64,000 nucleotides of DNA from Shinella lacus (GTDB lineage: Bacteria; Pseudomonadota; Alphaproteobacteria; Rhizobiales; Rhizobiaceae), in the NCBI RefSeq assembly GCF_010994755.1, contig NZ_WHSB02000005.1, forward strand, positions 219,281 to 283,280, read 5' to 3'. Numbering within the stretch: the stretch's first letter is position 1; every line of letters starts with the position of its first letter. The translations under genes were made by a program, and so were the position numbers. Under the pieces are notes generated by a model. It saw only the letters and a list, made by a program, of their open reading frames with translations, was not told where the DNA came from and searched no databases. This document shows positions 17,613 through 30,461 of this stretch, in pieces.

Positions 17613-20506
17613 TGTTCTGCCCTGATCCTTTTCGGCGTGGCCGCGGCGGCGGGCGCGATCATGCCGGGCGGCATACGGTCGCGCACCTCGTCCGCCTCGT
17701 CCGCCATCACGGCCTTCAGCCGCGCGGCGATATTGGCATGCCGGTTGTCATTGGTGACCTTCTGGCCGACCAGGTCGGTGACGTAGAAGGTATCGATGAC
17801 CTTCTCGCCGAAGGTGGTGATATGCGCGGACGTGATGTCGAGCGACAGGTCCGACAGCACCGCCGTCACCTCGGAAAGCAGGCCCGGACGGTCGAGGCAC
17901 TCGATCTCGATGACGGTGAACTTGTTCGACAGCGTGTTGGAGATGGTGACGGCCGGCGACACGGTGAAGGTGCGGTTGCGCTTGCGGCTTTTGGTGCGCG
18001 TAGCGATGACTTCCGGCAGGCGCTTGCGGCCGGACAGAACGTCCTCGATCATCCGGCCGATCGTGCCGGCGCGGCGCGTTTCGTCCGCATCGTTCAGGAA
18101 TTCGCGGTTGACGAGGATGGTGTCGAGCGCGCGCCCGTCGGAGGTCGTGAAGATCTGCGCGTCGACGATGTTGGCCCCTGCTGCCGCGCAGGCGCCGGCG
18201 ATCACGGTCAACAGTCGGGGATGGTCGGGCGACAGCACGGTGATCTCGGTGATGGCGTGGAAGGAGTGCGTGCGCACCATGGTCGCGAGCGGCTTGCCGG
18301 CCTTGTCCGCCTCGCGGATGAAGGCCGCGTGGCGCACCTGATCCTCCAGCGACACCGTCAGGAGGTAGGGATCGTAGTGCAGCTTGGTGGAGGCCTTGCG
18401 GTCCTTCTGGCTCCATTCGGCAGGCAGCGCGTTGAACAGGATATCGCGCGCGGCCTGGGCGCGCTCCTTGCGCGACAGTTCGGAGAAGCCACCGGAGATC
18501 AGCAGTTCCGTTTCGTAATAGAGCGTGCGCAGCAGCTGGCCCTTCCAGCCGTTCCACACGCCGGGGCCGACCGCGCGGATGTCGCAGACCGTCAGCACCA
18601 AGAGCATCTTCAGCCGCTCCATCGACTGCACCTTCTCGGCGAAGTCGACGATGGTCTTGCGGTCATTGAGGTCGCGGGTCTGGGCGACCATCGACATGGT
18701 CAGGTGTTCCTCGATCAGCCAGACGACCAGCTCCGTCTGCTTCGGCGAAAGCCCGAAGCGCGGGCAGAGTTTTCGCGCGACCTTGGCGCCCGCCTCGGAA
18801 TGGTCCTCCGGCCGGCCCTTGGCGATGTCGTGCAGCAGCACGGCGACATAGAGCGGGATGCGATCCTCTATGCCCGGCATGATCTGATGGGTCAGCGGAT
18901 GCGCTTCTTTCTCGCGACCCTGGTCGATATTCGCGAGCACGCCCACGGCGCGGATAAGGTGTTCGTCGACCGTATAGTGATGATACATGTTGAACTGCAT
19001 CATCGCGACGATCTTGCCGAAATCCGGGATGAAGCGGCCGAGCACGCCCGCCTCGTTCATGCGGCGGAGAATGAGCGCCGGGTCGCGCGGCGAGGTGAGG
19101 ATCGACAGGAAGAGCCGGTTCGCCTCCTCGTTTTCGCGCAGCGCCGCATTGATCAGCTTCAGCGAGCGCGTCATCTGCTTCAAGGCGTCGGGATGGAATT
19201 CCAGCCCATTGATATCGGCGATGTGGAAGAGCCGGATGAGGTTCACCGGATCGCGCTTGAACACCTCCGGATCAGCGATGGTGATGCGGCCGCGGTCTTC
19301 CAGGAAATCCAGCGTGCCGGCGATCTTGCGCGTGCGGCGGGTGAAGCGGCTGATGACGGCCGAAATGCCCGGCGCTTCCTTGGCCTGCTGGTCCTCCAGC
19401 GTGGCGCAGAAGATGCGCGTGAGATCGCCCACGTCCTTCGCGACGAGGAAATAATGCTTCATGAAGCGCTCGACGGCGGAGAGGCCCGGATGCGGCTGGT
19501 AGCCGAGGCATTCGGCGATCTCGCGCTGGATGTCAAAGGACAGCCGCTCCTCCGCCTTGCCGGTCAGGAAGTGCATGTGGCAGCGCACGGCCCAGAGGAA
19601 ATCGTCCGCCTTCTGGAACAGCTTGTATTCCTGGCGCGACAGCACGCCGAGCTTCACCAGCTCGGCCGGGTCGCGGATGTGGTAGAAATATTTGGCGATC
19701 CAGAACAGCGTGTGCAGGTCGCGAAGCCCGCCCTTGCCTTCCTTGACGTTCGGCTCGACGAGGTAGCGCGTGTCGCCGGCCTTGCGGTGGCGCTCGTCGC
19801 GCTCGGCAAGTTTCGCGGCAATGAATTCCGGGCCGGTGCCGCGCATGATCTCGCGGTCGAAGCGCATGCCGAGCTCTTCGAACAGCGCCACGGAACCGCA
19901 GATATAGCGGGCTTCGAGGATCGCGGTACGGATCGTCATGTCGCCCTTGGAGAGCTGGATGCACTCTTCGAGGTTGCGCGTCGCATGGCCGACCTTGAAG
20001 CCGAGATCCCACAGGATATAGAGCATGAATTCGATGGCCGGCTCGCTCCAGGCGGCGGGTTTTGCCGGCAGCAGGAAGAGCAGGTCGATATCGGACCCCG
20101 GCGCCAGCGTGCCGCGGCCATAACCGCCGACGGCCGTCACCGTGATGCGCGCTCCGGGCGGTGCCTGGCCGGCGCTGAAGACGTGGTTCAGCGCAAAATC
20201 GTGCAGCACGGCGATCAGCTGATCCTGCAGCCAGGAAATACGCGCGGCGCATTGCAGGCCGCTGCCATCGGCAAAGAGCAGCTCGCGCGCCCGTTCGCGG
20301 CCGGCGGCATTGACCGCCTTGAATTCGGCCAGAAGCTCGCGGCGCAGACGGTCGCGGTAATCGGCATTGGTGCTGGCGATGAATTCGCATTTGGCGCGCA
20401 GCGCCGGCACGTCGAGAAGGCCGGAATCGGCCGGTGCCAAGAGCTTGTGTTCCATCGGATGCCGGCCTGCGTCCCGCTTGTCCTCGATCGCCCGTTCGGT
20501 TCGCAT
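17609..20506 (-). CDS. glnD: Bifunctional PII uridylyltransferase / uridylyl-removing enzyme GlnD
   Basis: Nitrogen sensor that uridylylates PII proteins when glutamine is low and deuridylylates them when it is high. The 965-aa protein has a nucleotidyltransferase domain with GGYGRG and GSDIDLLF (about residues 126-145), an HD domain with LLHDIAKG (about 525), and two C-terminal ACT domains (around [17 protein letters not shown] and [20 protein letters not shown]). The ATG at 20506 is the first; another ATG 17 codons later is possible. murJ follows with overlap. The window also carries rpoN and ptsN, both tied to nitrogen control. Confidence 0.97.
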   Translation of the reverse strand: MRTERAIEDKRDAGRHPMEHKLLAPADSGLLDVPALRAKCEFIASTNADYRDRLRRELLAEFKAVNAAGRERARELLFADGSGLQCAARISWLQDQLIAVLHDFALNHVFSAGQAPPGARITVTAVGGYGRGTLAPGSDIDLLFLLPAKPAAWSEPAIEFMLYILWDLGFKVGHATRNLEECIQLSKGDMTIRTAILEARYICGSVALFEELGMRFDREIMRGTGPEFIAAKLAERDERHRKAGDTRYLVEPNVKEGKGGLRDLHTLFWIAKYFYHIRDPAELVKLGVLSRQEYKLFQKADDFLWAVRCHMHFLTGKAEERLSFDIQREIAECLGYQPHPGLSAVERFMKHYFLVAKDVGDLTRIFCATLEDQQAKEAPGISAVISRFTRRTRKIAGTLDFLEDRGRITIADPEVFKRDPVNLIRLFHIADINGLEFHPDALKQMTRSLKLINAALRENEEANRLFLSILTSPRDPALILRRMNEAGVLGRFIPDFGKIVAMMQFNMYHHYTVDEHLIRAVGVLANIDQGREKEAHPLTHQIMPGIEDRIPLYVAVLLHDIAKGRPEDHSEAGAKVARKLCPRFGLSPKQTELVVWLIEEHLTMSMVAQTRDLNDRKTIVDFAEKVQSMERLKMLLVLTVCDIRAVGPGVWNGWKGQLLRTLYYETELLISGGFSELSRKERAQAARDILFNALPAEWSQKDRKASTKLHYDPYLLTVSLEDQVRHAAFIREADKAGKPLATMVRTHSFHAITEITVLSPDHPRLLTVIAGACAAAGANIVDAQIFTTSDGRALDTILVNREFLNDADETRRAGTIGRMIEDVLSGRKRLPEVIATRTKSRKRNRTFTVSPAVTISNTLSNKFTVIEIECLDRPGLLSEVTAVLSDLSLDITSAHITTFGEKVIDTFYVTDLVGQKVTNDNRHANIAARLKAVMADEADEVRDRMPPGMIAPAAAATPKRIRAEQ

Positions 20507-20550
20507 GCGCTATAAACCCTTTCAGCGCGAGAAGACAGCCATCCTACACG

Positions 20551-23289
20551 CTAGCGATTGCCAAGTTCTTTCTTCAGCGCGTAGAGCGCATCGAGCGCCT
20601 CGCGCGGTGTCATATCGTCCGGGTTGAGGTCCTTCACAAGCCCCTCGACCTTCGACGGGGCGGAACTGCGCTGAACCTCCTCGCGGCGCACCGCGACCTG
20701 GAAGAGCGGCAGATCATCTATCAGCTGGCTTGCCGGATTCTTGCGGTCCGCATCCTCCAGCTTGGCGAGCACGTCTTTTGCACGCGCCACCACCGAGGCC
20801 GGCAGGCCGGCGAGCCGAGCCACCTGGATGCCGTAGGAGCGATCCGCGGCACCGGGGCCGACCTCGTGCAGGAAGATCACGTCGCCGTCCCACTCCTTGA
20901 CGCGCATTGTGGCGTTGGAAAGGCGGCCAAGCTTCTCCGAAAGCACGGTCAATTCATGGAAATGCGTGGCGAAAAGCCCGCGGCAGCGGTTTGCCTCATG
21001 CAGGTGCTCGACGGCGGCCCAGGCGATGGAAAGGCCGTCGAAGGTCGCCGTGCCGCGGCCGATCTCGTCGAGGATGACGAGCGAACGATCGGTCGCCTGG
21101 TTGAGGATCGCCGCCGTCTCGACCATCTCGACCATGAAGGTGGAGCGGCCGCGGGCGAGATCGTCCGACGCGCCGACGCGGGAGAACAGGCGGTCGACGA
21201 TGCCGATATGGGCGCTTTCGGCCGGCACATAGGCGCCCATCTGCGCGAGAATGGCGATGAGGGCGTTCTGGCGCAGGAAGGTCGATTTACCGCCCATATT
21301 CGGGCCGGTGAGCAGCCAGATCGCGCCATGGCCCTTGCCATCCGCCGGCGAGAGATCGCAGGAATTGGCGACGAAGGCGGCGGCCTGCTGGCGGCGCAAC
21401 GCCTGTTCGACGACCGGATGCCGCCCGCCGACAATGGCGAACATGGTGGAGCGGTCGACGATCGGCCGGCAGTAGGCCTGCTCTTCGGCAAGTGCTGCAA
21501 GCCCGACCGACACATCCACCACGGCAAGCGCCCGCGCCGCCGCCTTGATGGGCTCGGCCTCCGCCACGACCGCCTCGACAAGGCCGTCGAAGGCGGCAAG
21601 CTCGATGGCGAGCGCCCGGTCGGCGGCATTGGCGATCTTCGTTTCCAGTTCGGAGAGCACCGTCGTGGTGAAGCGCATGGCGCCGGCCATGGTCTGGCGG
21701 TGGATGAAGCGTGCCTTCGCCTCGTCGCCATCGGTCAGCGCGGAAGCGTTGCCGGCGGACACCTCGATGAAATAGCCAAGCACATTGTTGTGCTTGATCT
21801 TCACCGACTTGACGCCCGTCTCCTCGGCATATTGCAGCTGGAGCCCGGCGATGACGCGGCGGGACTGGTCGCGTAGCGCCCGCATCTCGTCGAGTTCGGC
21901 ATTCGCCCCCTCGCGGATGAAGCCGCCGTCGCGCTTCAGGAGCGGCAGTTCGTCGGCGAGCATGACGGCGAGGCGGTGCGAGAGATCGAGCGGCAGGTCG
22001 GCGACGGCAGTGCGGGCGGTGGCCAGTTCGCCGTCAAGCGCCTCCGCCGCCATCGTCCGCGCGATTTCGGCGGAGGTGGACAGGCCTTGCAGGATCGCGC
22101 CGAGATCGCGCGGGCCGCCGCGGCCGAGTGCAATACGCGAAAGGGCGCGCGGCATGTCGGGAAGCCGCTTCAGCGTGGAACGCATGTCCTCGCAGAAGGA
22201 CGGGCGGTCGGCGAGCGTCGCAATCGAATCGAGCCGGGCGTTGATCGTCTCCGGATCGGTCAGCGGCGACATCAGCCGTTCGGCAAGCAGGCGCGCGCCG
22301 CCGCTCGTCACCGTGCGGTCGATGGCCTTCAAAAGGGTGCCGCTGCGCTCGCCGGAGAGCGTGCGCACAAGCTCCAGATTGGCGCGCGTGGCGGGGTCGA
22401 TGAAGAGCGTCGAGGCCGAGCTTTCCCGCTCCGGCCGGCCAAGCGGCGGGCGTTCGGCGATCTGCGTCTTTTCCACATAGGCGACGGCGGCGGAGGCCGC
22501 GGCCAGCTCGGCGCGCGAAAAAGTGCCGAAGCCATCGAGCGTCGAGACGCCGAAATAGCGCGCGATGCGGCCTTCCGCCGTCGCGCTGTCGAACAGCACC
22601 GCCGGCTGCGGCACCGCCACGCGGCCGACGACATCCAGCACAGGCCGGAATTCCGGATCGTGGAAGAGCGTGTCCGGCACGATCAGCTCGCGCGGGTCGA
22701 TGCGCAGGATATCGGCGAGGAGCTGGCCCTGCGCGGTCTCCGACAGGCGAAAGATGCCGGTCGAGATATCGATCCAGGCGAGCGCCATGGCGGGCTCCGC
22801 CCCGCCACGAATGCGGGCGACGGCCATCAGGTAATTGGCGTCCGACGGCGAGAGCAGCTTTTCTTCAGTCAGCGTGCCGGGCGTCACCAGGCGCACGACA
22901 TCGCGCCGCACGACGGATTTGGAGCCGCGCTTCTTCGCCTCCGCCGGGTCCTCGACCTGTTCGCATACGGCAACGCGGAAGCCAAGCGCGATCAGCCGCT
23001 GCAGGTAGTCGTCGGCGGCGTGGACGGGCACGCCGCACATGGGAATGTCGAGCCCCATATGCTGGCCGCGCCTTGTGAGCGTGATGCCGAGCGCGCGGGA
23101 CGCTTCCACGGCGTCCTGGAAGAACAGCTCGTAGAAATCGCCCATGCGATAGAACAGCATGCTGTCCGGGTTGGCCGCCTTGATTTCGATATACTGCTCC
23201 ATCATCGGCGTGGCCGATGCGCGGCTTTGGTCGGTGGCAAGGTCGGCCGTCGACAGGATATCGTTCTGGCGCGCGATCTGATCGTTCAC
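20551..23289 (-). CDS. mutS: DNA mismatch repair protein MutS
   Basis: Recognises mismatches and small loops. The 912-aa protein has the mismatch-binding FYELF motif within [12 protein letters not shown] (about residue 52), Walker [15 protein letters not shown] (about 665), Walker [17 protein letters not shown] (about 740) and the THFHELT segment. The start is GTG at 23289; a downstream ATG at about residue 29 ([13 protein letters not shown]) would also keep the whole mismatch domain. It is divergent from tme, with a gap of 113 bp. Confidence 0.98.
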   Translation of the reverse strand: MNDQIARQNDILSTADLATDQSRASATPMMEQYIEIKAANPDSMLFYRMGDFYELFFQDAVEASRALGITLTRRGQHMGLDIPMCGVPVHAADDYLQRLIALGFRVAVCEQVEDPAEAKKRGSKSVVRRDVVRLVTPGTLTEEKLLSPSDANYLMAVARIRGGAEPAMALAWIDISTGIFRLSETAQGQLLADILRIDPRELIVPDTLFHDPEFRPVLDVVGRVAVPQPAVLFDSATAEGRIARYFGVSTLDGFGTFSRAELAAASAAVAYVEKTQIAERPPLGRPERESSASTLFIDPATRANLELVRTLSGERSGTLLKAIDRTVTSGGARLLAERLMSPLTDPETINARLDSIATLADRPSFCEDMRSTLKRLPDMPRALSRIALGRGGPRDLGAILQGLSTSAEIARTMAAEALDGELATARTAVADLPLDLSHRLAVMLADELPLLKRDGGFIREGANAELDEMRALRDQSRRVIAGLQLQYAEETGVKSVKIKHNNVLGYFIEVSAGNASALTDGDEAKARFIHRQTMAGAMRFTTTVLSELETKIANAADRALAIELAAFDGLVEAVVAEAEPIKAAARALAVVDVSVGLAALAEEQAYCRPIVDRSTMFAIVGGRHPVVEQALRRQQAAAFVANSCDLSPADGKGHGAIWLLTGPNMGGKSTFLRQNALIAILAQMGAYVPAESAHIGIVDRLFSRVGASDDLARGRSTFMVEMVETAAILNQATDRSLVILDEIGRGTATFDGLSIAWAAVEHLHEANRCRGLFATHFHELTVLSEKLGRLSNATMRVKEWDGDVIFLHEVGPGAADRSYGIQVARLAGLPASVVARAKDVLAKLEDADRKNPASQLIDDLPLFQVAVRREEVQRSSAPSKVEGLVKDLNPDDMTPREALDALYALKKELGNR

Positions 23290-23402
23290 GGAGAGTCTGT
23301 TCTTCCTAAAAAAGAGGTGTCACCCTAGCCATGCAGCGATATAGAAAACAACAGCTGTGAGCAGCTATGGGTCTATCGCCCACAGGAGTGTAAGGGGGGA
23401 GC

Positions 23403-25688
<2,286 letters not shown>

Positions 25689-25694
25689 CCGGAC

Positions 25695-25735
25695 CGTGAA
25701 AAAGCCGCCCGTCCCGGAGGTCGGGAACGGGCGGC
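25695..25735 (-). terminator. Strong hairpin terminator between tme and olsB
   Basis: Long GC-rich stem starting GCCGCCCGT (25704 on) and closing ACGGGCGGC (to 25735), with an inner CCGG/CGGG pairing. The minus strand then reads TTTTTCACGG, so it terminates olsB. It can also fold in the tme transcript but has no T run on that side. Confidence 0.8.
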
Positions 25736-25788
25736 AAAATCAGACTATACTGATCTTCATCGAAATAGGTTTGAGCTTCGCGGATTGC

Positions 25789-26667
25789 TTAGCTGGCAAA
25801 ACGTCCGGCATCCGCACCGTAATAATTGAGGTAGCGGCCGGAAATCTTGCCGATCGGCAGCACGATCAGCACGTCCGTCGTGTTGAAGCCGTGGTCGACG
25901 ACGGCGCCCTCACCGACCGTTGCACCAAGGCGGAGGTAGCCCTTGACCAGCGGCGGCATGGCGGACAGCGCGCGGCGCGCATCGATGCCTTCCGACGGCA
26001 TCAGGTCCATGGTGCGGAACAGTTCCGGCCGGGCCAACACGCTCCACTCCTCCTTCGCCAGCACATTGTGGTGCAGGAAGGAGAGCGCCAGCGCATGTTC
26101 CTCCGGCACCGTGCCGTGGAACGAGGCGCAGCCGAACATCACGTCGATGCGATGTCTCAGCGAATAGGCCCAGTTGCCCTGCCAGAGCAGCTCCACCGTA
26201 CGCTTGGTGCGGTAGGCGGGCAGCACGCAGGAGCGACCGAGCTCCATGAAGCGTTTACCGGGATGACGCGCGATCAGCGAATCGACGTCGAATTCCGACT
26301 GGGAATAGAAGCCGCCCGAAACCGCCGCCACATCCTGGCGCAGCAAGCGGTAGGTGCCGACGATCTGCTCTTCCGCGTCACCCTCGATCGAGGTGTCGAG
26401 CACGAGGAGGTGGTCGCAGACCATGTCCCAGGCATCGATGTCGCGCTTGCGGCGCACGGCATCCGGCGAGAGCTTGGCGTTCATCTCTTCCGCGAAGACC
26501 CGGTAGCGCACGGCCTGCGCCGCGTCGATTTCGGTGACCGAGCGGGCGATGCGCGTCTCGAGATTGCCGATGCGGCCGAGCACGTCCGTTCCCGACCGTC
26601 CCGCGACTGTAACGGTCTTCTGCGGGATCTCTGCCGGGGTGATGGTCTGGGCGAGGTCGAGCGTCAT
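25789..26667 (-). CDS. olsB: L-ornithine N(alpha)-acyltransferase OlsB
   Basis: Transfers a 3-hydroxyacyl chain from acyl-carrier protein to ornithine, the first step of ornithine-lipid synthesis, which in rhizobia replaces phospholipids under phosphate limitation. The protein has an acyltransferase (GNAT-like, autoinducer-synthase-related) fold: AVRYRVFAEEMNA, CDHLLVLD, IVGTYRLLRQ and FMELGRSCVLPAYR. I take the ATG at 26667 (292 aa, near the about 296 aa of characterised OlsB). Longer readings extend upstream towards the hybrid-kinase gene. olsA is not adjacent; a plsC-like gene is at 10585-11373. Confidence 0.88.
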   Translation of the reverse strand: MTLDLAQTITPAEIPQKTVTVAGRSGTDVLGRIGNLETRIARSVTEIDAAQAVRYRVFAEEMNAKLSPDAVRRKRDIDAWDMVCDHLLVLDTSIEGDAEEQIVGTYRLLRQDVAAVSGGFYSQSEFDVDSLIARHPGKRFMELGRSCVLPAYRTKRTVELLWQGNWAYSLRHRIDVMFGCASFHGTVPEEHALALSFLHHNVLAKEEWSVLARPELFRTMDLMPSEGIDARRALSAMPPLVKGYLRLGATVGEGAVVDHGFNTTDVLIVLPIGKISGRYLNYYGADAGRFAS

Positions 26668-26773
26668 GGCAGTGTATCCGTTGGCGAAACTTCTGGGTTT
26701 TAACCACGATTCTGCAACAGGATAATGACGCAAGGCCCGCTTGAACAGATACCCCGGCCGCGGCAAGGTGACG

Positions 26774-29059
26774 TCATATCGCGGCGCGACGGGCGAGCCG
26801 GGCAATTTCGGCAATCAGAACAACGGGATCGGCGGGTTTCGCCAGAACCGCGTCGGCGCCGACCGAAAGCAGCTCCTCGCGCAGGCCGGCGCGGCTGTCG
26901 GCCGTCAGCACGACGACCGGCAGGCGGGCATTGCCATAGTCGCGCTGGACGATTCGCGCGATCATCTCCCGGCCGTCGCCGCCGGGCATGCCGAGGTCGG
27001 TGACCAGGAGGTCGGCCGCGAACGGTCCGGCATCCGTGGCGCCGGCAAGTGCGGAAACGAGGCTCGGATAATCGTGCACATGGCGCACCGTATGGCCCGC
27101 GCGCTCCAGCACGGAACGCACCAGCATGGCGTTCACCGGGTCGTCTTCGGCCAGCAGGATGCGCGCACCCGTCGCGGCGGCCGGTGTCGGCTCGGCGGCC
27201 GGCTGCGGCGGTTCCTTCAGGATCGGGCGGTTGTCGTTGATCGCGTCGCGCACTTCGATGCCCTTCATGCGGCCGCGCAGCACCTCGACCAGCGAGCGTT
27301 CGCGCAGCGGCCGGATGAGCCAGGAATCATAGCCTTCGCCATTGCCGATCGCCCTGCCGCTGCGCTCTTCCGGATTGACGAGATAGATGCGGCGCGCGCG
27401 GCTGTCGCGGAAATAGTTGAGATCGGCAAGTTCGCGGCGGAAGATGCCGGCAAGACGATTGTCGACGATGATGTCGGTGAGCTCCGCCCTGCGGCCGGCA
27501 AGCCCCTGCGCGAGATCGAGCGCTTCGTCGACGGAGGTGGCGAGATGGCAGGCGCCGCCCAGGGCATCGATGGTGCGCACCAGCGCCTTGGCGGCCGGGC
27601 CAGCCGGCGCCAGCAGGAAGACGAGGCTACCCTTCAAGACACCCTTGCGCGAGCCGCCATTGCCCGCCGTCTTGCGCGGATCGGCCGGCATGCGAATGGT
27701 GAAGGTGCTGCCCTTGCCCTGCGTGCTTTCGAGCGTCAGCCCGCCGCCGGCCTCGTTGAGGATGCGGGCGGAAATGGCAAGGCCGAGACCGGTGCCGCCG
27801 CTGCGCTGCGCAGCACTGCCGGTCTGTTCGAATTCCTGGAAGATGCGCGCCTGCTCCTCGGCATTCATGCCGGGGCCGCTATCGGTGACGCGGATCACTA
27901 TGACGCCACGATCCATCGTGGTTTCGAGCGACACGCCGCCCGTATGGGTAAATTTCACAGCATTGCCGACGACATTATAGAGCACCTGGCGCAGGCGGGG
28001 CGCATCGTAGAGCATCAGGCCCGGCACCTCCGGCGAAACGAAGGAGCCGATCTCGATGCCCTTCTCATGGGCGCGCGGCGAGAGCATTTCCACGACGCTT
28101 TCCAGCATCGGCCGTACCGGCTCCTCCGACGGGCGCAGCTGAAAGCGGCCGGCCTCGATGGTCGAGAAATCGAGCAGGTCGTCGACGAGCTGCACCAGCG
28201 CATGCCCGGACTGGCGCATGCCGGAGAGATAGTTCTTCTGCTCGGCCGTCAGCCGCGTCTGGCCGATCAGGTGCGACATGCCGAGGATGCCGGAGAGCGG
28301 CGTGCGGATTTCGTGGCTGACGGTGGCGAGCAGGCGCGACTTCGCGGCGCTTGCTTCTTCCGCACGCAGCCGGGCGCGTTCGCGCTCGCCTTCGGCGCGG
28401 CGCTCTTCCGTCACGTCGCGGGCGATGGAATGCACCACCAGCTCGCCGGAGGCCGGATCACGGACAGTGACGTCGTGCCAGGAATAGATGCGCTTGCCCG
28501 CCGGGCGTTCCACATCGACATCGTAGCGGTGCGCCATGGCCTGCGAGCGGAAGGTGAGGCCGAGCGCCTCGCAGGTCCGGCCTTCGACATCGGCGACGCC
28601 GGTCAGTTCGCCGAGCACGGCATTGGCGCGCAGGATGCGGCCGTCAAGCGAGCGCATCACGACGATGTCGCCGAGCACGTCATGGATGGCGGACAGGATT
28701 TCGGAGGTTTCGCTGCGCTCCCAGCTGCGGTCGCGATCGGCCTCGATGCCGGGGGCCGGTTGGCGCGTCCAGAGGAGGAAGGCGGCACCGGCAAGGCCCG
28801 CAAGGCCGAGACCGATGGCGGCGATGTAGAAGCCGGCCGTCATCCCGGTCGCCAGCACAAGCGCGCCCAGAAGCAGGCCGACGCCGCCGATCACGCTTCG
28901 GATCATCGCGTGGTTTTCCGGCTCGGCGCGCGGTGCGGGGGCCTCCTGGCGAAGGAGATCCTGCGCCGCGTCCCCATCAGAACGGACGTCGGCGGACCGG
29001 CGCGGTGCATCGGCAAATTCGGCCTTGAGCCGATCTTGTAGCTTGACGGGTTCGCTCAT
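26774..29059 (-). CDS. Orphan hybrid histidine kinase (PAS-HisKA-HATPase-pseudoREC-REC)
   Basis: Membrane-bound sensor kinase, 761 aa from the ATG at 29059. Two adjacent hydrophobic helices (about residues 55-100) are followed by a PAS domain (about 120-235), the H-box HEIRTPLSG (about 275) and the ATPase domain (N-box NVVGNAVKFTHTGG, G-boxes DSGPGMN and GTGLGLAI). Next come a degenerate receiver lacking the acidic pair and with Lys changed to Arg, then a complete receiver (LLAEDDP, VTDLGMPG, VVLTAD, LAKPAD). The signal and the partner are unknown. It lies 106 bp upstream of olsB on the same strand. Confidence 0.9.
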   Translation of the reverse strand: MSEPVKLQDRLKAEFADAPRRSADVRSDGDAAQDLLRQEAPAPRAEPENHAMIRSVIGGVGLLLGALVLATGMTAGFYIAAIGLGLAGLAGAAFLLWTRQPAPGIEADRDRSWERSETSEILSAIHDVLGDIVVMRSLDGRILRANAVLGELTGVADVEGRTCEALGLTFRSQAMAHRYDVDVERPAGKRIYSWHDVTVRDPASGELVVHSIARDVTEERRAEGERERARLRAEEASAAKSRLLATVSHEIRTPLSGILGMSHLIGQTRLTAEQKNYLSGMRQSGHALVQLVDDLLDFSTIEAGRFQLRPSEEPVRPMLESVVEMLSPRAHEKGIEIGSFVSPEVPGLMLYDAPRLRQVLYNVVGNAVKFTHTGGVSLETTMDRGVIVIRVTDSGPGMNAEEQARIFQEFEQTGSAAQRSGGTGLGLAISARILNEAGGGLTLESTQGKGSTFTIRMPADPRKTAGNGGSRKGVLKGSLVFLLAPAGPAAKALVRTIDALGGACHLATSVDEALDLAQGLAGRRAELTDIIVDNRLAGIFRRELADLNYFRDSRARRIYLVNPEERSGRAIGNGEGYDSWLIRPLRERSLVEVLRGRMKGIEVRDAINDNRPILKEPPQPAAEPTPAAATGARILLAEDDPVNAMLVRSVLERAGHTVRHVHDYPSLVSALAGATDAGPFAADLLVTDLGMPGGDGREMIARIVQRDYGNARLPVVVLTADSRAGLREELLSVGADAVLAKPADPVVLIAEIARLARRAAI

Positions 29060-29115
29060 GAGGAACCGCTTACCACATGGACCGTTCAAATCGGCTTCAG
29101 CAAGTCATTCGAATT

Positions 29116-29610
29116 TTAACGTTTCGCCCGGCGCAGCAGCAGGAGCTCGTCGAGGATGACCAGGGCGGCGCCGATGGTGATGAAGCTGTCGGCCAGGTTG
29201 AACACCGCGAAGGACCAAGTCTCCGTGTAGAACAGGACATAGTCGATCACATAGCCGAAGAGCGCCCGGTCGATGAGGTTGCCGAAGGCGCCCGCGATGA
29301 TGAAGGCGTAGCCGGCATGGGCGAAGCCGCGCGCCTTGGGCGTCTGGCGCCAGAGCCAGACGACGAAGCCGACGACGAAGAGCCGGAGCGTGACGATGAA
29401 CCAGCCCTCCATGCCCGACAGCATAGAGAAGGCGACGCCGTAATTGTAGGTGCGATAGAGCGCCAGCATCGGCACGACATGCACCGCCTCCTGGAAGGGC
29501 AGCCAAGCCTCGACGGCGAATTTCACCGCCTGATCGAGCAGCAGCGCCAGCACGATGACGACGATTACCGGCACGGGCCGGGACATCAGCGGAATGCGTT
29601 CTTCATTCAT
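29116..29610 (-). CDS. lspA: Lipoprotein signal peptidase (signal peptidase II)
   Basis: Inner-membrane aspartic protease that removes the signal peptide of diacylated prolipoproteins. The 164-aa protein has four hydrophobic segments and the catalytic motifs [18 protein letters not shown] (first Asp) and [11 protein letters not shown] (second Asp). Its ATG at 29610 overlaps the stop codon of the RNA methyltransferase gene (ATGA), so translation is probably coupled. It acts immediately before Lnt, encoded elsewhere in this window (4691-6274). Confidence 0.97.
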   Translation of the reverse strand: MNEERIPLMSRPVPVIVVIVLALLLDQAVKFAVEAWLPFQEAVHVVPMLALYRTYNYGVAFSMLSGMEGWFIVTLRLFVVGFVVWLWRQTPKARGFAHAGYAFIIAGAFGNLIDRALFGYVIDYVLFYTETWSFAVFNLADSFITIGAALVILDELLLLRRAKR

Positions 29611-30461
29611 GCGCGCGCATCCAGCGTCAGCAGATGACGGCGCGCCTCGAAGAGCATGATGCCGGTGGCAATGGCGAGATTGAGCGAATCGGCGCGGCCG
29701 GCCTGCGGGATGCGGGCAAGCGCATCGGCCTCGCGGGCGAGTTCTTCCGGCAGGCCGGACTGCTCGTTGCCCATCAGGAGCACGACGGGTTTCTTCTTGT
29801 ATTCGATGGTGCGGTAATCGACCGCGCCGGCGAGATGGGTCGCGACGACCTGAACGCCGGCCGTCTTCTTCCAAGCGAGGAAATCGGAGGGGCTCGCTTT
29901 CACCAGCGGCACGGCGAAGACCGAGCCCATGGTGGCGCGCACGGTTTCCATCGAGAAGGGATCGGTGCTCTCGCCGACGAGGATGACGCCGCTGGCGCCG
30001 GCCGCATCCGCCGTGCGGATGATCGTGCCGAGATTGCCGGGGTCGCGCACCCGGTCGAGCGCAACATAGGTTTCGCCGGTCTGAGGCCTGAGGTCGCGGA
30101 GGTTCGTCCAGCGCTGGGTGAAGATGCCGACGACCATCTGCGGATTGTCGCGCCGGGTGATCGAGGACAGCACCTTTTCGCTGACTTCAAGCACCAGCCC
30201 GCCGCGCGCCACGGTCTTCGTCGCGCACTGCACGACCTGCGGCTTGTCCTTGACGTTCTTGGCATAGACCAGCGCCTTGATCTCGAAGCCGAGTTCCAGC
30301 GCGTCGATGACGAGCTTCAGGCCTTCCGCCATGAAGCTCCGCGTCTCGTCGCGGTCCTTCTTGTTGGCGAGCGCCTTGATGTCCTTGATGATCGGGTTTG
30401 CGAGGCTCGTGACCTCCTTCACCTGCCCGACGCGGCGTGTTCCGTGCTGTTCGTGGCTCAT
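29607..30461 (-). CDS. TrmH-family (SpoU) RNA 2'-O-methyltransferase
   Basis: SAM-dependent SPOUT methyltransferase acting on rRNA or tRNA ribose; target unknown. The protein has an N-terminal RNA-binding domain ([29 protein letters not shown]) and the three SPOUT motifs: [29 protein letters not shown] and [18 protein letters not shown]. The start at 30461 overlaps the stop of the upstream methyltransferase as ATGA; an ATG four codons earlier (30473) is also possible. It is followed with overlap by lspA. Confidence 0.9.
   Translation of the reverse strand: MSHEQHGTRRVGQVKEVTSLANPIIKDIKALANKKDRDETRSFMAEGLKLVIDALELGFEIKALVYAKNVKDKPQVVQCATKTVARGGLVLEVSEKVLSSITRRDNPQMVVGIFTQRWTNLRDLRPQTGETYVALDRVRDPGNLGTIIRTADAAGASGVILVGESTDPFSMETVRATMGSVFAVPLVKASPSDFLAWKKTAGVQVVATHLAGAVDYRTIEYKKKPVVLLMGNEQSGLPEELAREADALARIPQAGRADSLNLAIATGIMLFEARRHLLTLDARA

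Noticed and set aside
17612-20515. Very long plus-strand open frame (967 codons) opposite glnD, with similar long frames opposite lnt, mutS, tme and the hybrid kinase
   Set aside because: Mirror frames of high-GC genes; their translations are low-complexity and Arg/Ala/Asp-rich with no recognisable domain, while the opposite strand encodes a full known protein.
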